Source: Streptomyces griseorubiginosus (GTDB lineage Bacteria > Actinomycetota > Actinomycetes > Streptomycetales > Streptomycetaceae). From it: a stretch of DNA of 64,000 bases. The position numbers were made by a program, and so were the translations under genes. The stretch is from assembly GCF_001514195.1 (NCBI RefSeq), contig NZ_KQ948736.1, forward strand, positions 625,328-689,327, written 5' to 3'. Shown piece after piece: positions 1-8,019 of this stretch; the stretch's first letter is position 1; every line of letters begins with the position of its first letter. The notes under the pieces were generated by a model. It was given only the letters and a program-made list of their open reading frames with translations, was not told the origin of the DNA and ran no database searches.

Positions 1-1953
1 AAGCTCACCCACTTCGACCACGAGCGGATCCCGGAACGGGTGGTGCACGCGCGGGGCGCTGGCGCCTACGGGTACTTCCAGCCGTACGAGTCCTGCGCCG
101 AGTTCACCCGGGCCGCCTTCCTCCAGGACCCGGCGGTCCGCACCCCCGCCTTCGTGCGGTTCTCGACCGTGCAGGGGCCGAAGGGCTCCGCGGACACCGT
201 GCGGGACGTGCGCGGTTTCGCCACCAAGTTCTATACGTCCGAGGGCAATTACGACCTGGTCGGGAACAACTTCCCGGTCTTCTTCATCCAGGACGGCATC
301 AAGTTCCCGGACTTCGTGCACGCGGTGAAGCCGGAGCCGCACAACGACATGCCCACCGGCGCCTCCGCGCACGACACCCTGTGGGACTTCGTGTCGCTCC
401 AGCCGGAGACCCTGCACGCGATCATGTGGCTGATGTCGGACCGTGCGATCCCGCGCAGCTACCGCATGATGCAGGGCTTCGGCGTGCACACCTTCCGCTT
501 CGTCAACGCGGAGGGCAGGGGCACCTTCGTGAAGTTCCACTGGAAGCCGAGGCTGGGCTCGCACTCGCTGGTGTGGGACGAGGCGCAGGAGTGCCAGGGC
601 CGCAACCCGGACTTCAACCGGGGAGACCTGTGGGACGCCATCGAGGCCGGCGAGTACCCGGAGTGGGAGCTGGGGGTGCAACTGGTGCCGGAGGAGGACG
701 AGTTCGCCTTCGACTTCGACCTCCTCGACGCCACGAAGCTGATCCCGGAGGAGCAGGTGCCGGTACGGCCGATCGGCCGGATGGTGCTCGACCGCAACCC
801 GGAGAACTTCTTCGCGGAGACCGAGCAGGTCGCGTTCCACACCGCGAACGTGGTGCCCGGCATCGACTTCACCAACGACCCGCTGCTCCAGGCCCGCAAC
901 TTCTCCTACCTGGACACCCAGTTGACCCGCCTCGGCGGCCCCAACTTCGCGCAGCTGCCGGTGAACCGGCCGGTTGCACCGGTGCGCACCAACCAGCGCG
1001 ACGGCGCCCACCAGAGCGCGATCCACCGGGGCACGAACTACTTCCCGAACTCCCTCGGCGGTGGCTGCCCGGCCCACGCCGGTGTGGACGGGAAGGCGTT
1101 CACGCACTACACCGAGCGGGTCGACGGGCACAAGATCCGGCGGCGCAGCCCGAGCTTCCAGGACCACTGGAGCCAGCCGGCGCTGTTCTGGAACAGCATG
1201 AGCGACTGGGAGAAGCAGCACATCGTCGAGGCGTTCCGCTTCGAGCTGGGCAAGGTGGACGCCCGGGCGGTGCGGGCCCTTACGGTCGAGCAACTGGCCA
1301 AGGTGAACGGTGAGTTGGCGACCGAGGTGGCCCGTGGCATCGGCGTGCCGCTGCCGTCGGGGCCCGCCGCCGAGGCCGCCGAAGCCACCGAGGCCTCCAA
1401 GTCCGCCTCTCCCGCGCTCAGTCTGGAGGCGCAGCGCGGTGACGGCTCGATCCGCACCCGGAAGATCGCGGTCCTGGTCACCGACGGGATCGACGCCGAG
1501 CAGGTGACCTCGGTGCGGGAGCGGCTGGCCGCCGAGGGCGCGATCGTGGAGGCGCTGGCCCCGGTCGACGGGGAGGTGCGGGGCGCCGACGGCGAGCTGT
1601 ACACCGTGGACCGTGCGCTGCCGACCGTGGCGTCGGTGCTGTACGACGCCGTCCTGCTGCCGGGCGGGCCCGTGGGCACCTCGCCGGCCGCCGCCGACCC
1701 CGACGCGCTGCGGTTCGTCCGGGACGCCTACCGGCACGGAAAGCCGATCGGGGCGCTCGGCTCGGGCGTGGGGATCCTGTCGGCCCTGGAGCCGGAGGGG
1801 CTGCGGCTGTCCACCGAGTTCCACCACGTGGAGTCCGACCTGGGCGTGGTCACGGAGACGTCGCCGGGCGCGGCGGGCGAGGAGTTCCTGGACGCGTTCG
1901 TGGCCGCGATCGCCGCGCACCGGCACTGGGACCGGCTGCCCACGCGCCACTGA
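1..1953 (+). CDS. katE: Large-subunit (clade 2) heme catalase, 5'-truncated by the window edge
   Basis: Hydroperoxidase II type catalase that disproportionates hydrogen peroxide in the cytoplasm. The frame is open from base 1, so the true start lies upstream; 650 residues are visible. The distal-histidine motif VVHARG sits at window residues 14-19, the GNN motif holding the catalytic asparagine at 88-90, and the proximal heme-ligand tyrosine in FSYLDTQL near 303. After about residue 487 a DJ-1/PfpI-like flavodoxin-fold domain follows ([16 protein letters not shown]), which is what distinguishes the large-subunit catalases from the roughly 500-residue small ones. A GTG inside the histidine motif (base 40) cannot be the start because it would remove conserved sequence. 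A stem-loop follows the stop. Family assignment is firm; the symbol rests on the C-terminal domain. Confidence 0.95.
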   Translation, partial: KLTHFDHERIPERVVHARGAGAYGYFQPYESCAEFTRAAFLQDPAVRTPAFVRFSTVQGPKGSADTVRDVRGFATKFYTSEGNYDLVGNNFPVFFIQDGIKFPDFVHAVKPEPHNDMPTGASAHDTLWDFVSLQPETLHAIMWLMSDRAIPRSYRMMQGFGVHTFRFVNAEGRGTFVKFHWKPRLGSHSLVWDEAQECQGRNPDFNRGDLWDAIEAGEYPEWELGVQLVPEEDEFAFDFDLLDATKLIPEEQVPVRPIGRMVLDRNPENFFAETEQVAFHTANVVPGIDFTNDPLLQARNFSYLDTQLTRLGGPNFAQLPVNRPVAPVRTNQRDGAHQSAIHRGTNYFPNSLGGGCPAHAGVDGKAFTHYTERVDGHKIRRRSPSFQDHWSQPALFWNSMSDWEKQHIVEAFRFELGKVDARAVRALTVEQLAKVNGELATEVARGIGVPLPSGPAAEAAEATEASKSASPALSLEAQRGDGSIRTRKIAVLVTDGIDAEQVTSVRERLAAEGAIVEALAPVDGEVRGADGELYTVDRALPTVASVLYDAVLLPGGPVGTSPAAADPDALRFVRDAYRHGKPIGALGSGVGILSALEPEGLRLSTEFHHVESDLGVVTETSPGAAGEEFLDAFVAAIAAHRHWDRLPTRH

Positions 1954-1970
1954 CCCCTCGGGGCACGTCG

Positions 1971-2008
1971 ACGGTGACCTGCTGATCATGCGATCGGCGG
2001 GTCACCGT
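1971..2008. terminator. Stem-loop after the catalase gene
   Basis: Bases 1971-1979 (ACGGTGACC) pair perfectly with 2000-2008 (GGTCACCGT) around a 20-nt loop, 18 bases after the catalase stop. There is no T-tract, which is usual for Streptomyces. It lies between convergent genes and may serve both. Confidence 0.5.
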
Positions 2009-2028
2009 TCGCCGTTCCGGGCCCCGGG

Positions 2029-2148
2029 CAGTCCTCTCCCGGAGGTCGTGCCGAGACCCGGCCAGTCCTCTCCCGGAGTTCGTGCCGAGACCCGGCCAGT
2101 CCGTCCTCCCCCGGTCAGTCCTCCCCCGGCGTGGCCGACTCCCCCGGC
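2029..2148. repeat. Tandem repeat running into the 3' end of the DUF6158 gene
   Basis: Two adjacent 34-bp units (2029-2062 and 2063-2096) differ at one base. A third, rearranged copy follows, and a fourth copy beginning at 2116 lies inside the minus-strand DUF6158 gene. All share the core CAGTCCTCYCCCGG. The CA of that core in the fourth copy is part of the gene's reverse-strand stop codon (TCA at 2115-2117). It is one of six loci in this window where a repeat array is anchored on a stop codon. Confidence 0.8.
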
Positions 2149-2396
2149 TTCCGTTCCCGCGCCCCCTCGCGGGTGCGGCCCGCGGCCACGGTCCGGTCGG
2201 GGTTGCGGCGCAGGTACTCGCCCTCCAGGCCCGCCATGCGGTCGTTGTGCGCCCGGAGGGCGTCGTTCGAGCCGTAGAGCAGTGTGTCGTGCCGCGTGCG
2301 GTGGATCGTCTCCAGCTCCTTCATCAGCTGCTGGTCGTCCAACCGGCTGGGGTCGACTCCGTTCATGGTGGTACCCCGCTCGTCGTGTTCGTCCAT
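2115..2396 (-). CDS. DUF6158 family small protein
   Basis: A protein of about 93 residues, mostly charged and helical, with no signal peptide, membrane segment or catalytic motif. The core (SRLDDQQLMKELETIHRTRH, then DALRAHNDRMAGLEGEYLRR) resembles the actinobacterial DUF6158 family, whose function I do not know. Two starts are possible: ATG at 2396 (MDEHDERG) or ATG at 2366 (MNGVDPSR), the latter behind a purine-rich GAGCGGGG. The conserved part begins just after the second. The gene is divergent from the Rv2629-family gene and its last bases belong to a tandem repeat array. Confidence 0.7.
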   Translation of the reverse strand: MDEHDERGTTMNGVDPSRLDDQQLMKELETIHRTRHDTLLYGSNDALRAHNDRMAGLEGEYLRRNPDRTVAAGRTREGARERKPGESATPGED

Positions 2397-2409
2397 GCGC
2401 TTCGGGTAC
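2385..2409 (+). promoter_or_regulatory. Candidate SigB-type stress promoter
   Basis: GTGT (2385-2388), a 15-bp spacer and GGGTAC (2404-2409) exactly match the Streptomyces SigB-class consensus GNNT-N14-16-GGGTA(C/T). It would start transcription near 2416, leaving a leader of about 45 nt before the Rv2629-family gene, which has a good ribosome binding site (GGGAGGG). The promoter lies over the 5' end of the divergent DUF6158 gene. Confidence 0.6.
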
Positions 2410-2461
2410 CCGCCCGGCGAGCACTGTCGCACTGCCCCCGAACGGCATCCGGGAGGGAATC

Positions 2462-3577
2462 ATGGATCTCGCCTTTCTGCATCCACTCTACGAACATCAG
2501 GGCCCCTGGGCCTCCGTGTACGTCGGCACCCCGCCCCGCACGGAGGACGCCCCCCACGAACGGCATCTCGCGGCGGTCGCGGTCGCCCGGGAGCTGTCCA
2601 CGCAGGGGGCCGACGAGGACACCTGCGTGGCGGTGCGGGAGGCGCTGGAGGAGCTGCGGCATTCGTCGGAACCGCACGGCAGGGCCGTCTTCGCCCGGGC
2701 CGGCGAGGTGGTTCTCGACCCGCCGCTGACCAGGTCTCCCGAGGCCGACGTGATCCGCTGGGGCACGCTGCCGCACACCGCGCCGCTGCTGGAGCTGGCC
2801 GGGGAGGACCCGGTCTGCGTGGTGGCGTACGTCGACCGCAAGGGCGCCGACTTCGAGCTGCGCGGGGCGCTGGGCCGCGAGGACGCCGGTTCGGTGACCG
2901 GCAAGCAGTGGCCGGTGCACCGCACGAGCACGGCCGACTGGTCGGAGCGGCACTTCCAGCTGCGGGTGGAGAACACCTGGGAGCACAACGCGGCCGAGAT
3001 CGCCGACGCGCTCGCCGTCTGCCAGGAGGAGACCGGCGCCGACCTGCTGATCCTGGTCGGTGACGAGCGCGAGAAGAGGTCGGTGCACGACCGGCTCCCG
3101 AAGCGGCTGCACGACCTGGTCGTGGAGGCGGAGCACGGCGCCGGCAGCCGGCTGCTCGACGAGGACGTGGAGCGGGCCCGCACCGGTCAGGTGCGGCAGC
3201 GCGCGGAACGGGAGCTGGAACGGTTCCTCGCGGCCCGCGCGCCGGGCGAGGACGGGCGTCCCGGCGCCGTGGAAGGCGTGCCCGCGCTGGTCGAGGCGGC
3301 GCGTGAGCACCGCATCGACGAACTCCTGATCCGCCCGGACGGCCCCGACGCGCACCGCACGGTGTGGATCGGCGAGGACCCGGACCAGCTGGCGGTCCGC
3401 CGTACGGAGCTGAAGATCCTCGGCGAGCAGAACTCCTGGTCGGCCCGTGCGGACGACGCGCTGATCAGGTCGGCGGTGGCGACGGGCGCGCCCGCGCTCT
3501 CGGTCACGCCGGCCGACGGCACCTCGGCCGAGGACGCGCCGGTGGGCGGCCTCGGCGCCCTGCTGCGCTGGGCCTGA
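2462..3577 (+). CDS. Rv2629/Balon family protein (eRF1-domain-like, probable ribosome-associated stress factor)
   Basis: A 371-residue protein whose features match the mycobacterial Rv2629 family: an N-terminal FLHPLYEHQGPWASVYV segment, a central segment with FQLRVENTWEHNAAEIAD, and a C-terminal GGLGALLRWA. These proteins resemble domains 2 and 3 of archaeal/eukaryotic release factor 1 but lack the peptide-release GGQ motif; I see no GGQ here either. Related bacterial proteins (Balon, including a mycobacterial homologue) are reported to bind the ribosomal A site during hibernation. By inference this protein parks or protects ribosomes under stress. The ATG is preceded by GGGAGGG, and a SigB-type promoter lies about 55 bp upstream, which fits a stress role. 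A strong hairpin follows the stop. Family placement is confident; the exact role is inferred. Confidence 0.8.
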   Translation: MDLAFLHPLYEHQGPWASVYVGTPPRTEDAPHERHLAAVAVARELSTQGADEDTCVAVREALEELRHSSEPHGRAVFARAGEVVLDPPLTRSPEADVIRWGTLPHTAPLLELAGEDPVCVVAYVDRKGADFELRGALGREDAGSVTGKQWPVHRTSTADWSERHFQLRVENTWEHNAAEIADALAVCQEETGADLLILVGDEREKRSVHDRLPKRLHDLVVEAEHGAGSRLLDEDVERARTGQVRQRAERELERFLAARAPGEDGRPGAVEGVPALVEAAREHRIDELLIRPDGPDAHRTVWIGEDPDQLAVRRTELKILGEQNSWSARADDALIRSAVATGAPALSVTPADGTSAEDAPVGGLGALLRWA

Positions 3578-3589
3578 GACGCCCTGGAG

Positions 3590-3621
3590 GGGCCCGGTGA
3601 CCGTCGGTCACCGGGCCCTTT
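3590..3621. terminator. Bidirectional terminator between convergent genes
   Basis: A perfect 13-bp stem (3590-3602 GGGCCCGGTGACC with 3606-3618 GGTCACCGGGCCC), a 3-nt loop and TTT on the plus strand. It follows the Rv2629-family gene by 12 bases and overlaps the last codons and stop of the opposing ABC-F gene. Confidence 0.85.
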
Positions 3622-5230
3622 CCACGCGTCGCTCGTCCCACACCGGCTCGTCGGTCTCGCGCACCCGTCCGTCCGAGCCGAAGACCAGGTAGCGGTCGAA
3701 CGACTTCGCGAACCAGCGGTCGTGGGTGACCGCGAGGACCGTGCCCTCGAAGGCCTCCAGGCCCTCCTGGAGGGCCTCCGCGGACTCCAGGTCGAGGTTG
3801 TCCGTGGGCTCGTCCAGGAGGAGCGCGGTGACGCCCTGGAGCTCCAGGAGAAGGATCTGGAAGCGCGCCTGCTGCCCCCCGGAGAGCCGGTCGAAGCTCT
3901 GCTCGGCCTGGCCGGTCAGCTCGTAGCGGCGCAGCCGGGACATCGCGGCGCCGCGGTCCTGGGCGTGCTCCTTCCACAGGATGTCGAGCAGGGTGCGGCC
4001 GAAGAGCTCGGGGTGGGCGTGGGTCTGCGCGAAGTGCCCGGGCACGACCCGCGCGCCGAGCTTCCACTCCCCCGTGTGCGCCACGGTGGGGTCCCCGGCC
4101 AGCAGCCGCAGGAAGTGCGACTTGCCGGAGCCGTTGGAGCCGAGGACGGCGACCCGCTCGCCGTAGAACACCTCCAGGTCGAAGGGGTTCATCAGCCCGG
4201 TGAGCTCAAGTCCCTTGCAGGTGACGGCCCTTACGCCGGTGCGGCCGCCCTTGAGCCGCATCGTGATGTCCTGCTCGCGCGGCGGCTCGGGCGGCGGCCC
4301 GGCCTCCTCGAACTTGCGCAGGCGGGTCTGGGCGGCCTGGTAGCGGGAGGACAACTCATGGCTGATGGAGGCGGCCTGACGGAGGTTCAGCACCAGCTTC
4401 TTCAGTTGGGCGTGCTTCTCGTCCCAGCGCCTGCGCAACTCCTCGAAGCGGGCGAAGCGTTCACGCCGTGCCTCGTGGTAGGTGGCGAACCCGCCGCCGT
4501 GCACCCAGGCGTCCGCGCCGGTCGGCGAGGGCTCCACCGACACGATCTTCTCGGCGGCCCGGGACAGCAGTTCGCGGTCGTGGGAGACGAAGAGGACCGT
4601 CTTGCGGGTCTCCTTCAGGCGCTCCTCCAGCCAGCGCTTGCCGGGCACGTCGAGGTAGTTGTCCGGCTCGTCGAGCAGCAGCACCTCGTCCGTGCCGCGC
4701 AGCAGCGCCTCAAGGACGAGCCGCTTCTGCTCGCCGCCGGACAGCGTCCGCACCTGCCGGAACTGCGCCTTGTCGTACGGCACCCCGAGCGCGGCCGTGG
4801 TGCACACGTCCCACAGCGTCTCGTACTCGTAGCCGCGGGCCTCGGCCCAGTCGGAGAGGGCCTGCGCGTACTTCAGCTGGGCGGCCTCGTCGTCGACGGT
4901 CATGATCAGGTGCTCGGCCCGGTCCACGTCCTGGGCGGCCTCGCGGATCCGCGGCGGCGCCACCGACACCAGCAGGTCCCGTACGGTCGTCTCGTCCCGC
5001 ACGGACCCGACGAACTGGCGCATCACCCCGAGGCCGCCGCTGACGGTGACCGTGCCGCCGTGCGGTTTCAGCTCCCCGGAGATCAGCCGCAGCAGCGTCG
5101 TCTTGCCGGCCCCGTTGGGTCCGACGAGCGCCACGACGGCCCCTTCCCCCACCCGGAACGACACATCGCCGAGCAGGGCCCTCCCGTCGGGGAGGTAGTA
5201 CTCGAGGTGCGCGGCTTCCAGATGTCCCAT
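3608..5230 (-). CDS. ABC-F family ATPase (two nucleotide-binding domains, no membrane domain)
   Basis: About 540 residues with two ABC ATPase cassettes. The first has Walker A GPNGAGKTT near residue 40, signature LSGGEQKR near 165 and Walker B LLLDEPDNYLD. The second has Walker A GSNGSGKS near 365, signature LSGGQQAR and LLLDEPTDNLD. A charged linker rich in R, E and K joins them, as expected for ABC-F proteins that act on the ribosome rather than in transport. Members include translation factors and antibiotic-resistance ribosome-protection proteins; sequence alone does not say which this is. The start is uncertain: MGHLEAAHLEYY (5230) looks conserved, and an in-frame ATG lies three codons upstream at 5239. 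Neither has a clear Shine-Dalgarno site. Two palindromes upstream suggest repressor control. Confidence 0.88.
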   Translation of the reverse strand: MGHLEAAHLEYYLPDGRALLGDVSFRVGEGAVVALVGPNGAGKTTLLRLISGELKPHGGTVTVSGGLGVMRQFVGSVRDETTVRDLLVSVAPPRIREAAQDVDRAEHLIMTVDDEAAQLKYAQALSDWAEARGYEYETLWDVCTTAALGVPYDKAQFRQVRTLSGGEQKRLVLEALLRGTDEVLLLDEPDNYLDVPGKRWLEERLKETRKTVLFVSHDRELLSRAAEKIVSVEPSPTGADAWVHGGGFATYHEARRERFARFEELRRRWDEKHAQLKKLVLNLRQAASISHELSSRYQAAQTRLRKFEEAGPPPEPPREQDITMRLKGGRTGVRAVTCKGLELTGLMNPFDLEVFYGERVAVLGSNGSGKSHFLRLLAGDPTVAHTGEWKLGARVVPGHFAQTHAHPELFGRTLLDILWKEHAQDRGAAMSRLRRYELTGQAEQSFDRLSGGQQARFQILLLELQGVTALLLDEPTDNLDLESAEALQEGLEAFEGTVLAVTHDRWFAKSFDRYLVFGSDGRVRETDEPVWDERRVERAR

Positions 5231-5266
5231 GGGCGGCATTGTCAGGGGAAGGACAGGAGCCGGGCA

Positions 5267-5297
5267 AACGCATATGCGTTACCTGACGGACCGTCAG
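5267..5297. promoter_or_regulatory. Twin palindromes between ABC-F and methyltransferase genes
   Basis: AACGCATATGCGTT (5267-5280) is a perfect 14-bp palindrome. Two bases later CTGACGGACCGTCAG (5283-5297) is a perfect dyad with 7-bp arms about a central base. They lie between divergent starts at 5230 and 5353, placed to control either promoter. The second resembles TetR-type operators in size; no regulator gene is adjacent. Confidence 0.55.
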
Positions 5298-5340
5298 TCC
5301 ACATGGCAATACACGGGTCTCACCATGCGACATGCGGGCG

Positions 5341-5353
5341 TACGGTTCAGTCA
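5341..5353 (+). promoter_or_regulatory. Leaderless -10 element for the methyltransferase
   Basis: TACGGT (5341-5346) ends 6 nt before the ATG at 5353, and there is no Shine-Dalgarno sequence. This TANNNT-N6-ATG arrangement is typical of leaderless mRNAs in Streptomyces. Confidence 0.5.
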
Positions 5354-6186
5354 TGTCGAATCCTCAGGACAGACCGCAGGAGACAGCCGTCTACACCCAC
5401 GGGCACCACGAGTCCGTGCTCCGCTCGCACACCTGGCGCACCGCCGCCAACTCGGCGGCCTATCTGCTCGGCTCGCTGAAGCCCCACATGAAGATCCTCG
5501 ACATCGGCTGCGGCCCGGGCACGATCACCGCCGACCTGGCCGCGCTGGTCCCCGACGGGCACGTCACCGGCGTGGACCACGCCCCGGGCATCCTGGACCA
5601 GGCTCGGGCCACGGCGGCCGAGCGGGGCCTGACCAACATCGACTTCGCGGTCGCCGACGTGCACGCCCTGGACTACCCCGACGACACCTTCTGCGTGGTC
5701 CACGCCCACCAGGTGCTCCAGCACGTCGGCGACCCGGTGCGGGCACTGCGAGAGATGGCACGGGTCACGAAGCCGGGCGGGTACATCGCCGTCCGCGACG
5801 GGGACTACGCGGCCATGACCTGGTACCCGGCGTCCGCGGGGCTCGACGACTGGCTGGACCTGTACCGCCGGGTGGCCCGCGCCAACGGCGGGGAGCCGGA
5901 CGCCGGGCGCCGGCTGAAGTCCTGGGCGCTGCGGGCGGGGCTGACGGACATCACGGCGACCTCCAGCACCTGGACCTACTCCACCGCCGAGGAACGTCAG
6001 TGGTGGAGCGGGCTGTGGGCGGACCGCACGCTGGCCTCCGCGTACGCGGAGCGGGCCACCGAGGGCGGGCACGCCACCGTACGGGAACTGCGGGCCGTCT
6101 CGGACGCCTGGCGGGAATGGGGAAAACAGGAGGACGGCTGGTTCTGTGTTCTGCACGGGGAAATCCTGTGCAGGAAAGACACCTGA
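5353..6186 (+). CDS. Class I SAM-dependent methyltransferase (UbiE/Methyltransf_11-like)
   Basis: A 277-residue cytoplasmic methyltransferase. Motif I is ILDIGCGPG near residue 50, the acidic ribose-binding loop is VTGVDHAPGIL, and the post-I region VHALDYPDDTFCVVHAHQVLQHV ends in the HQVLQH segment typical of Methyltransf_11. It resembles small-molecule methyltransferases, and the substrate cannot be read from sequence. The start chosen is ATG 5353; an in-frame ATG at 5332 would overlap the putative -10. It diverges from ABC-F, so joint regulation through the palindromes between them is possible. Confidence 0.85.
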   Translation: MSNPQDRPQETAVYTHGHHESVLRSHTWRTAANSAAYLLGSLKPHMKILDIGCGPGTITADLAALVPDGHVTGVDHAPGILDQARATAAERGLTNIDFAVADVHALDYPDDTFCVVHAHQVLQHVGDPVRALREMARVTKPGGYIAVRDGDYAAMTWYPASAGLDDWLDLYRRVARANGGEPDAGRRLKSWALRAGLTDITATSSTWTYSTAEERQWWSGLWADRTLASAYAERATEGGHATVRELRAVSDAWREWGKQEDGWFCVLHGEILCRKDT

Positions 6187-6240
6187 AAAAACGCCTGAAA
6201 TGTCGCAATAGGGAAACTCTGCATGCAGGAGGTTCAGATC

Positions 6241-6411
6241 ATGATTGCCATCCTGCTCGTACTGCTACTGATACTGATTCTCTTCGGTGCCGGATTCGCA
6301 GTGAAGATTCTCTGGTGGATCGCGCTGGCCCTGCTGGTCCTGTGGCTGCTGGGATTCCTGATGCGAGGAAAGACCGCGGGCGGCGGCAGGGGCCGCTGGT
6401 ACAGATGGTGA
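6241..6411 (+). CDS. Small hydrophobic membrane protein
   Basis: A 56-residue protein that is almost entirely two hydrophobic helices (IAILLVLLLILILFGAGFAV, then ILWWIALALLVLWLLGFLM) ending in a basic tail with WYRW. A strong AGGAGG lies 8 bases before the ATG. Similar tiny membrane proteins are widespread in Streptomyces and are usually called hydrophobic protein; function unknown. A 10-bp palindrome, CTGCATGCAG, at 6219-6228 overlaps the start of the ribosome binding site. Confidence 0.75.
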   Translation: MIAILLVLLLILILFGAGFAVKILWWIALALLVLWLLGFLMRGKTAGGGRGRWYRW

Positions 6412-6429
6412 GGTTTTCCGACCGAGGCC

Positions 6430-6445
6430 CCCGGACTCGTCCGGG
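6430..6445. terminator. Short hairpin between convergent genes
   Basis: CCCGGAC (6430-6436), TC, GTCCGGG (6439-6445): a perfect 7-bp stem with a very tight loop, directly before the gvpK stop and 18 bases after the hydrophobic protein stop. It is weak on its own. Confidence 0.35.
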
Positions 6446-6730
6446 TCAGTCCCGGGGCAGCAGCGGTCCCAGCGGCCCGAGGTCCAGGTTCAGGTCCTCG
6501 GGCCGCAGGCCGTAGCGCTCACGCAGCTCGGTCATGCGGTCGTCGAGCAGCATCAGGGTGAGCCCGATCCGCTCCTCCTGCTCCTCGTTCAGGTCGCCCG
6601 CGTCGAACCGGCGCAGCGCCTGGCGCTCCATGAGCTGCCGGAGCAGCTCCACCACGGTCAGGACCAGCTTGACCAGGTCCCGCTCGACGGTGTCGGGCTC
6701 CAGGTCCAGCCGGTTGGGTCGGGCCGTCAC
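6446..6730 (-). CDS. gvpK: Gas vesicle protein GvpK
   Basis: A 94-residue protein matching GvpK: RLDLEPDTVERDLVKLVLTV, ELLRQLMERQALRRFDAGDL, then an EEQEERIGLTLMLLDDRM segment. GvpK is a minor accessory protein needed for gas vesicle assembly where tested. It starts with GTG one base after the gvpS stop and is the last gene of the gvp array, next to a convergent hairpin. Confidence 0.92.
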   Translation of the reverse strand: MTARPNRLDLEPDTVERDLVKLVLTVVELLRQLMERQALRRFDAGDLNEEQEERIGLTLMLLDDRMTELRERYGLRPEDLNLDLGPLGPLLPRD

Positions 6731-6731
6731 G

Positions 6732-6914
6732 TCAGTCTCCCCAGGGTGAGGGCACTTGCGCGTTGACCGAGCTGATCAGCGCGTTCAGGTCGATGCGGAC
6801 GAGGTCGACGTCCGCGATGCGCAGGGTGATGTCCCCCGTGATGACGACCCCGCCGGCCAGCAGCCGGTCGAGGAGGTCGACGAGGGCCACCTCGCGCCGT
6901 TCGATCACGGTCAC
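6732..6914 (-). CDS. gvpS: Gas vesicle protein GvpS (GvpA/J-like)
   Basis: A 60-residue GvpA-family protein: ALVDLLDRLLAGGVVITGDI then LRIADVDLVRIDLNALISSV. This is the helix-strand-strand-helix core of the shell protein family, without an extension. The GTG start at 6914 overlaps the gvpL stop in a GTGA and has GAGGAGG upstream. GvpS is a minor GvpA paralogue, probably a nucleation or cap component. Confidence 0.88.
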   Translation of the reverse strand: MTVIERREVALVDLLDRLLAGGVVITGDITLRIADVDLVRIDLNALISSVNAQVPSPWGD

Positions 6915-7687
6915 GGGCGCTCCTCCTCGCTGTCGCTGAGCTGCGTGAAGGAATACGCGGCCCACGGGCCCGTGAGTTCCACGCGCATTCCCGGAGTGTC
7001 GTCCTTCATGCGGTCCACCAGTTCCACGAATTCCTCGGAAGCCGTGCGCGGGACGAGATAAGCGGCGTTGAGGACGTTCCGTCCGGGGGCACCGGAAAGC
7101 GTGGCGTTCTGCGGGGCGTGCAGCCGGGAATCCTCGGCGTGGGCGGACAGCATGTCGTGAATACGGGTCGCGAAGGACTCCGCTTTCTGCCAGCTGTCCT
7201 CGGTCGCCCTGGTCTGCTGCCGCCGCAGCCGGAGGTAGTCACGGCCGGACGCCGGCTGCGCGGGCCTCGCCGGTTCCTGCTCGTGCTTCTCGGACTCGGC
7301 GTACACCTTCACGCCCCATTCGACCCGGCCCTGCACCCGGTCGAGGATGCGGTGGAAGTCGTCCTCGCGCGCCTCCATCATCGTCCGTACGCCGCTGTCG
7401 TCCCGGAAGACGGTGCCGAGCCGGAGCGGCAGCGGGGTGGTGACGGCGGTGAGCGCGTCGATGACCAGCTGGTGGGTCCGGGCGGTGGCGGTCAGCCACT
7501 CGAGGTCCTCCAGATGGGCCCGGAGCGGGGCTTCGGCGAAGTCCCGCTCCGGCACATGGCTCACCACGGCGATCAGACCGTGGTGGGTGAGCAGCCGCGG
7601 CGGATCGCCCCCCAGTCCCGTCAGCTGGGACTGGAGGGCGGCGCCGAAGGGACGGCACACGGCGTAGACGTAACGCAGTCCGGTCAT
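6911..7687 (-). CDS. gvpL: Gas vesicle protein GvpL (GvpF/L family)
   Basis: A 258-residue GvpF/L family protein. The N-terminus GLRYVYAVCRPFGAAL and the core LPLRLGTVFRDDSGVRTMM match the alpha/beta domain of GvpF, as does the ending RVELTGPWAAYSFTQL. It starts at ATG 7687 behind AGGAGGG and overlaps gvpJ by ATGA. It is one of two GvpF/L paralogues here; in other gvp systems these bind GvpA and act during early assembly. Confidence 0.92.
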   Translation of the reverse strand: MTGLRYVYAVCRPFGAALQSQLTGLGGDPPRLLTHHGLIAVVSHVPERDFAEAPLRAHLEDLEWLTATARTHQLVIDALTAVTTPLPLRLGTVFRDDSGVRTMMEAREDDFHRILDRVQGRVEWGVKVYAESEKHEQEPARPAQPASGRDYLRLRRQQTRATEDSWQKAESFATRIHDMLSAHAEDSRLHAPQNATLSGAPGRNVLNAAYLVPRTASEEFVELVDRMKDDTPGMRVELTGPWAAYSFTQLSDSEEERP

Positions 7688-8019
7688 GAACCCTCCTCCT
7701 GGGCCCGGCGGGGCTCGAGTTCCTCCAGCCGGGCCAGCCGCTCGCGCAACTCGGCGTTCTCCCGCGACAGTTCGTCGCGGCGGGCCTTGGTGGACAGGGC
7801 CGGGTCGTCCTCCCACCAGTCGATGCCCATCTCCTTGGCCTTGTCGACCGAGGCGACGATCAGCCGCAGTTTGATGGTGAGCAGTTCGATGTCGAGCAGG
7901 TTGATGCGGATGTCACCCGCGATCACGATGCCCTTGTCCAGCACTCGCTCCAGGATGTCCGCCAGGTTCGCTCCGCTCCCCTGGCCGTACGGGTCCGGGA
8001 GCCGGCTGGGCATGCTCAT
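7684..8019 (-). CDS. gvpJ: Gas vesicle protein GvpJ
   Basis: A 111-residue GvpA/J-type protein. The core NLADILERVLDKGIVIAGDI with INLLDIELLTIKLRLIVASV is the shell-family fold. After about residue 70 comes a charged, coiled-coil-like tail (ARRDELSRENAELRERLARL). ATGA overlaps join it to gvpZ upstream and gvpL downstream. It is probably a minor cap or nucleation component. Confidence 0.9.
   Translation of the reverse strand: MSMPSRLPDPYGQGSGANLADILERVLDKGIVIAGDIRINLLDIELLTIKLRLIVASVDKAKEMGIDWWEDDPALSTKARRDELSRENAELRERLARLEELEPRRAQEEGS

Noticed and set aside
3722..5479. Very long antisense open frames opposite real genes (for example opposite ABC-F, transketolase, PP2C and MFS)
   Set aside because: They are produced by the GC-rich third codon positions of the true genes, contain no domains, and are dominated by Gly, Arg, Pro and Ala.
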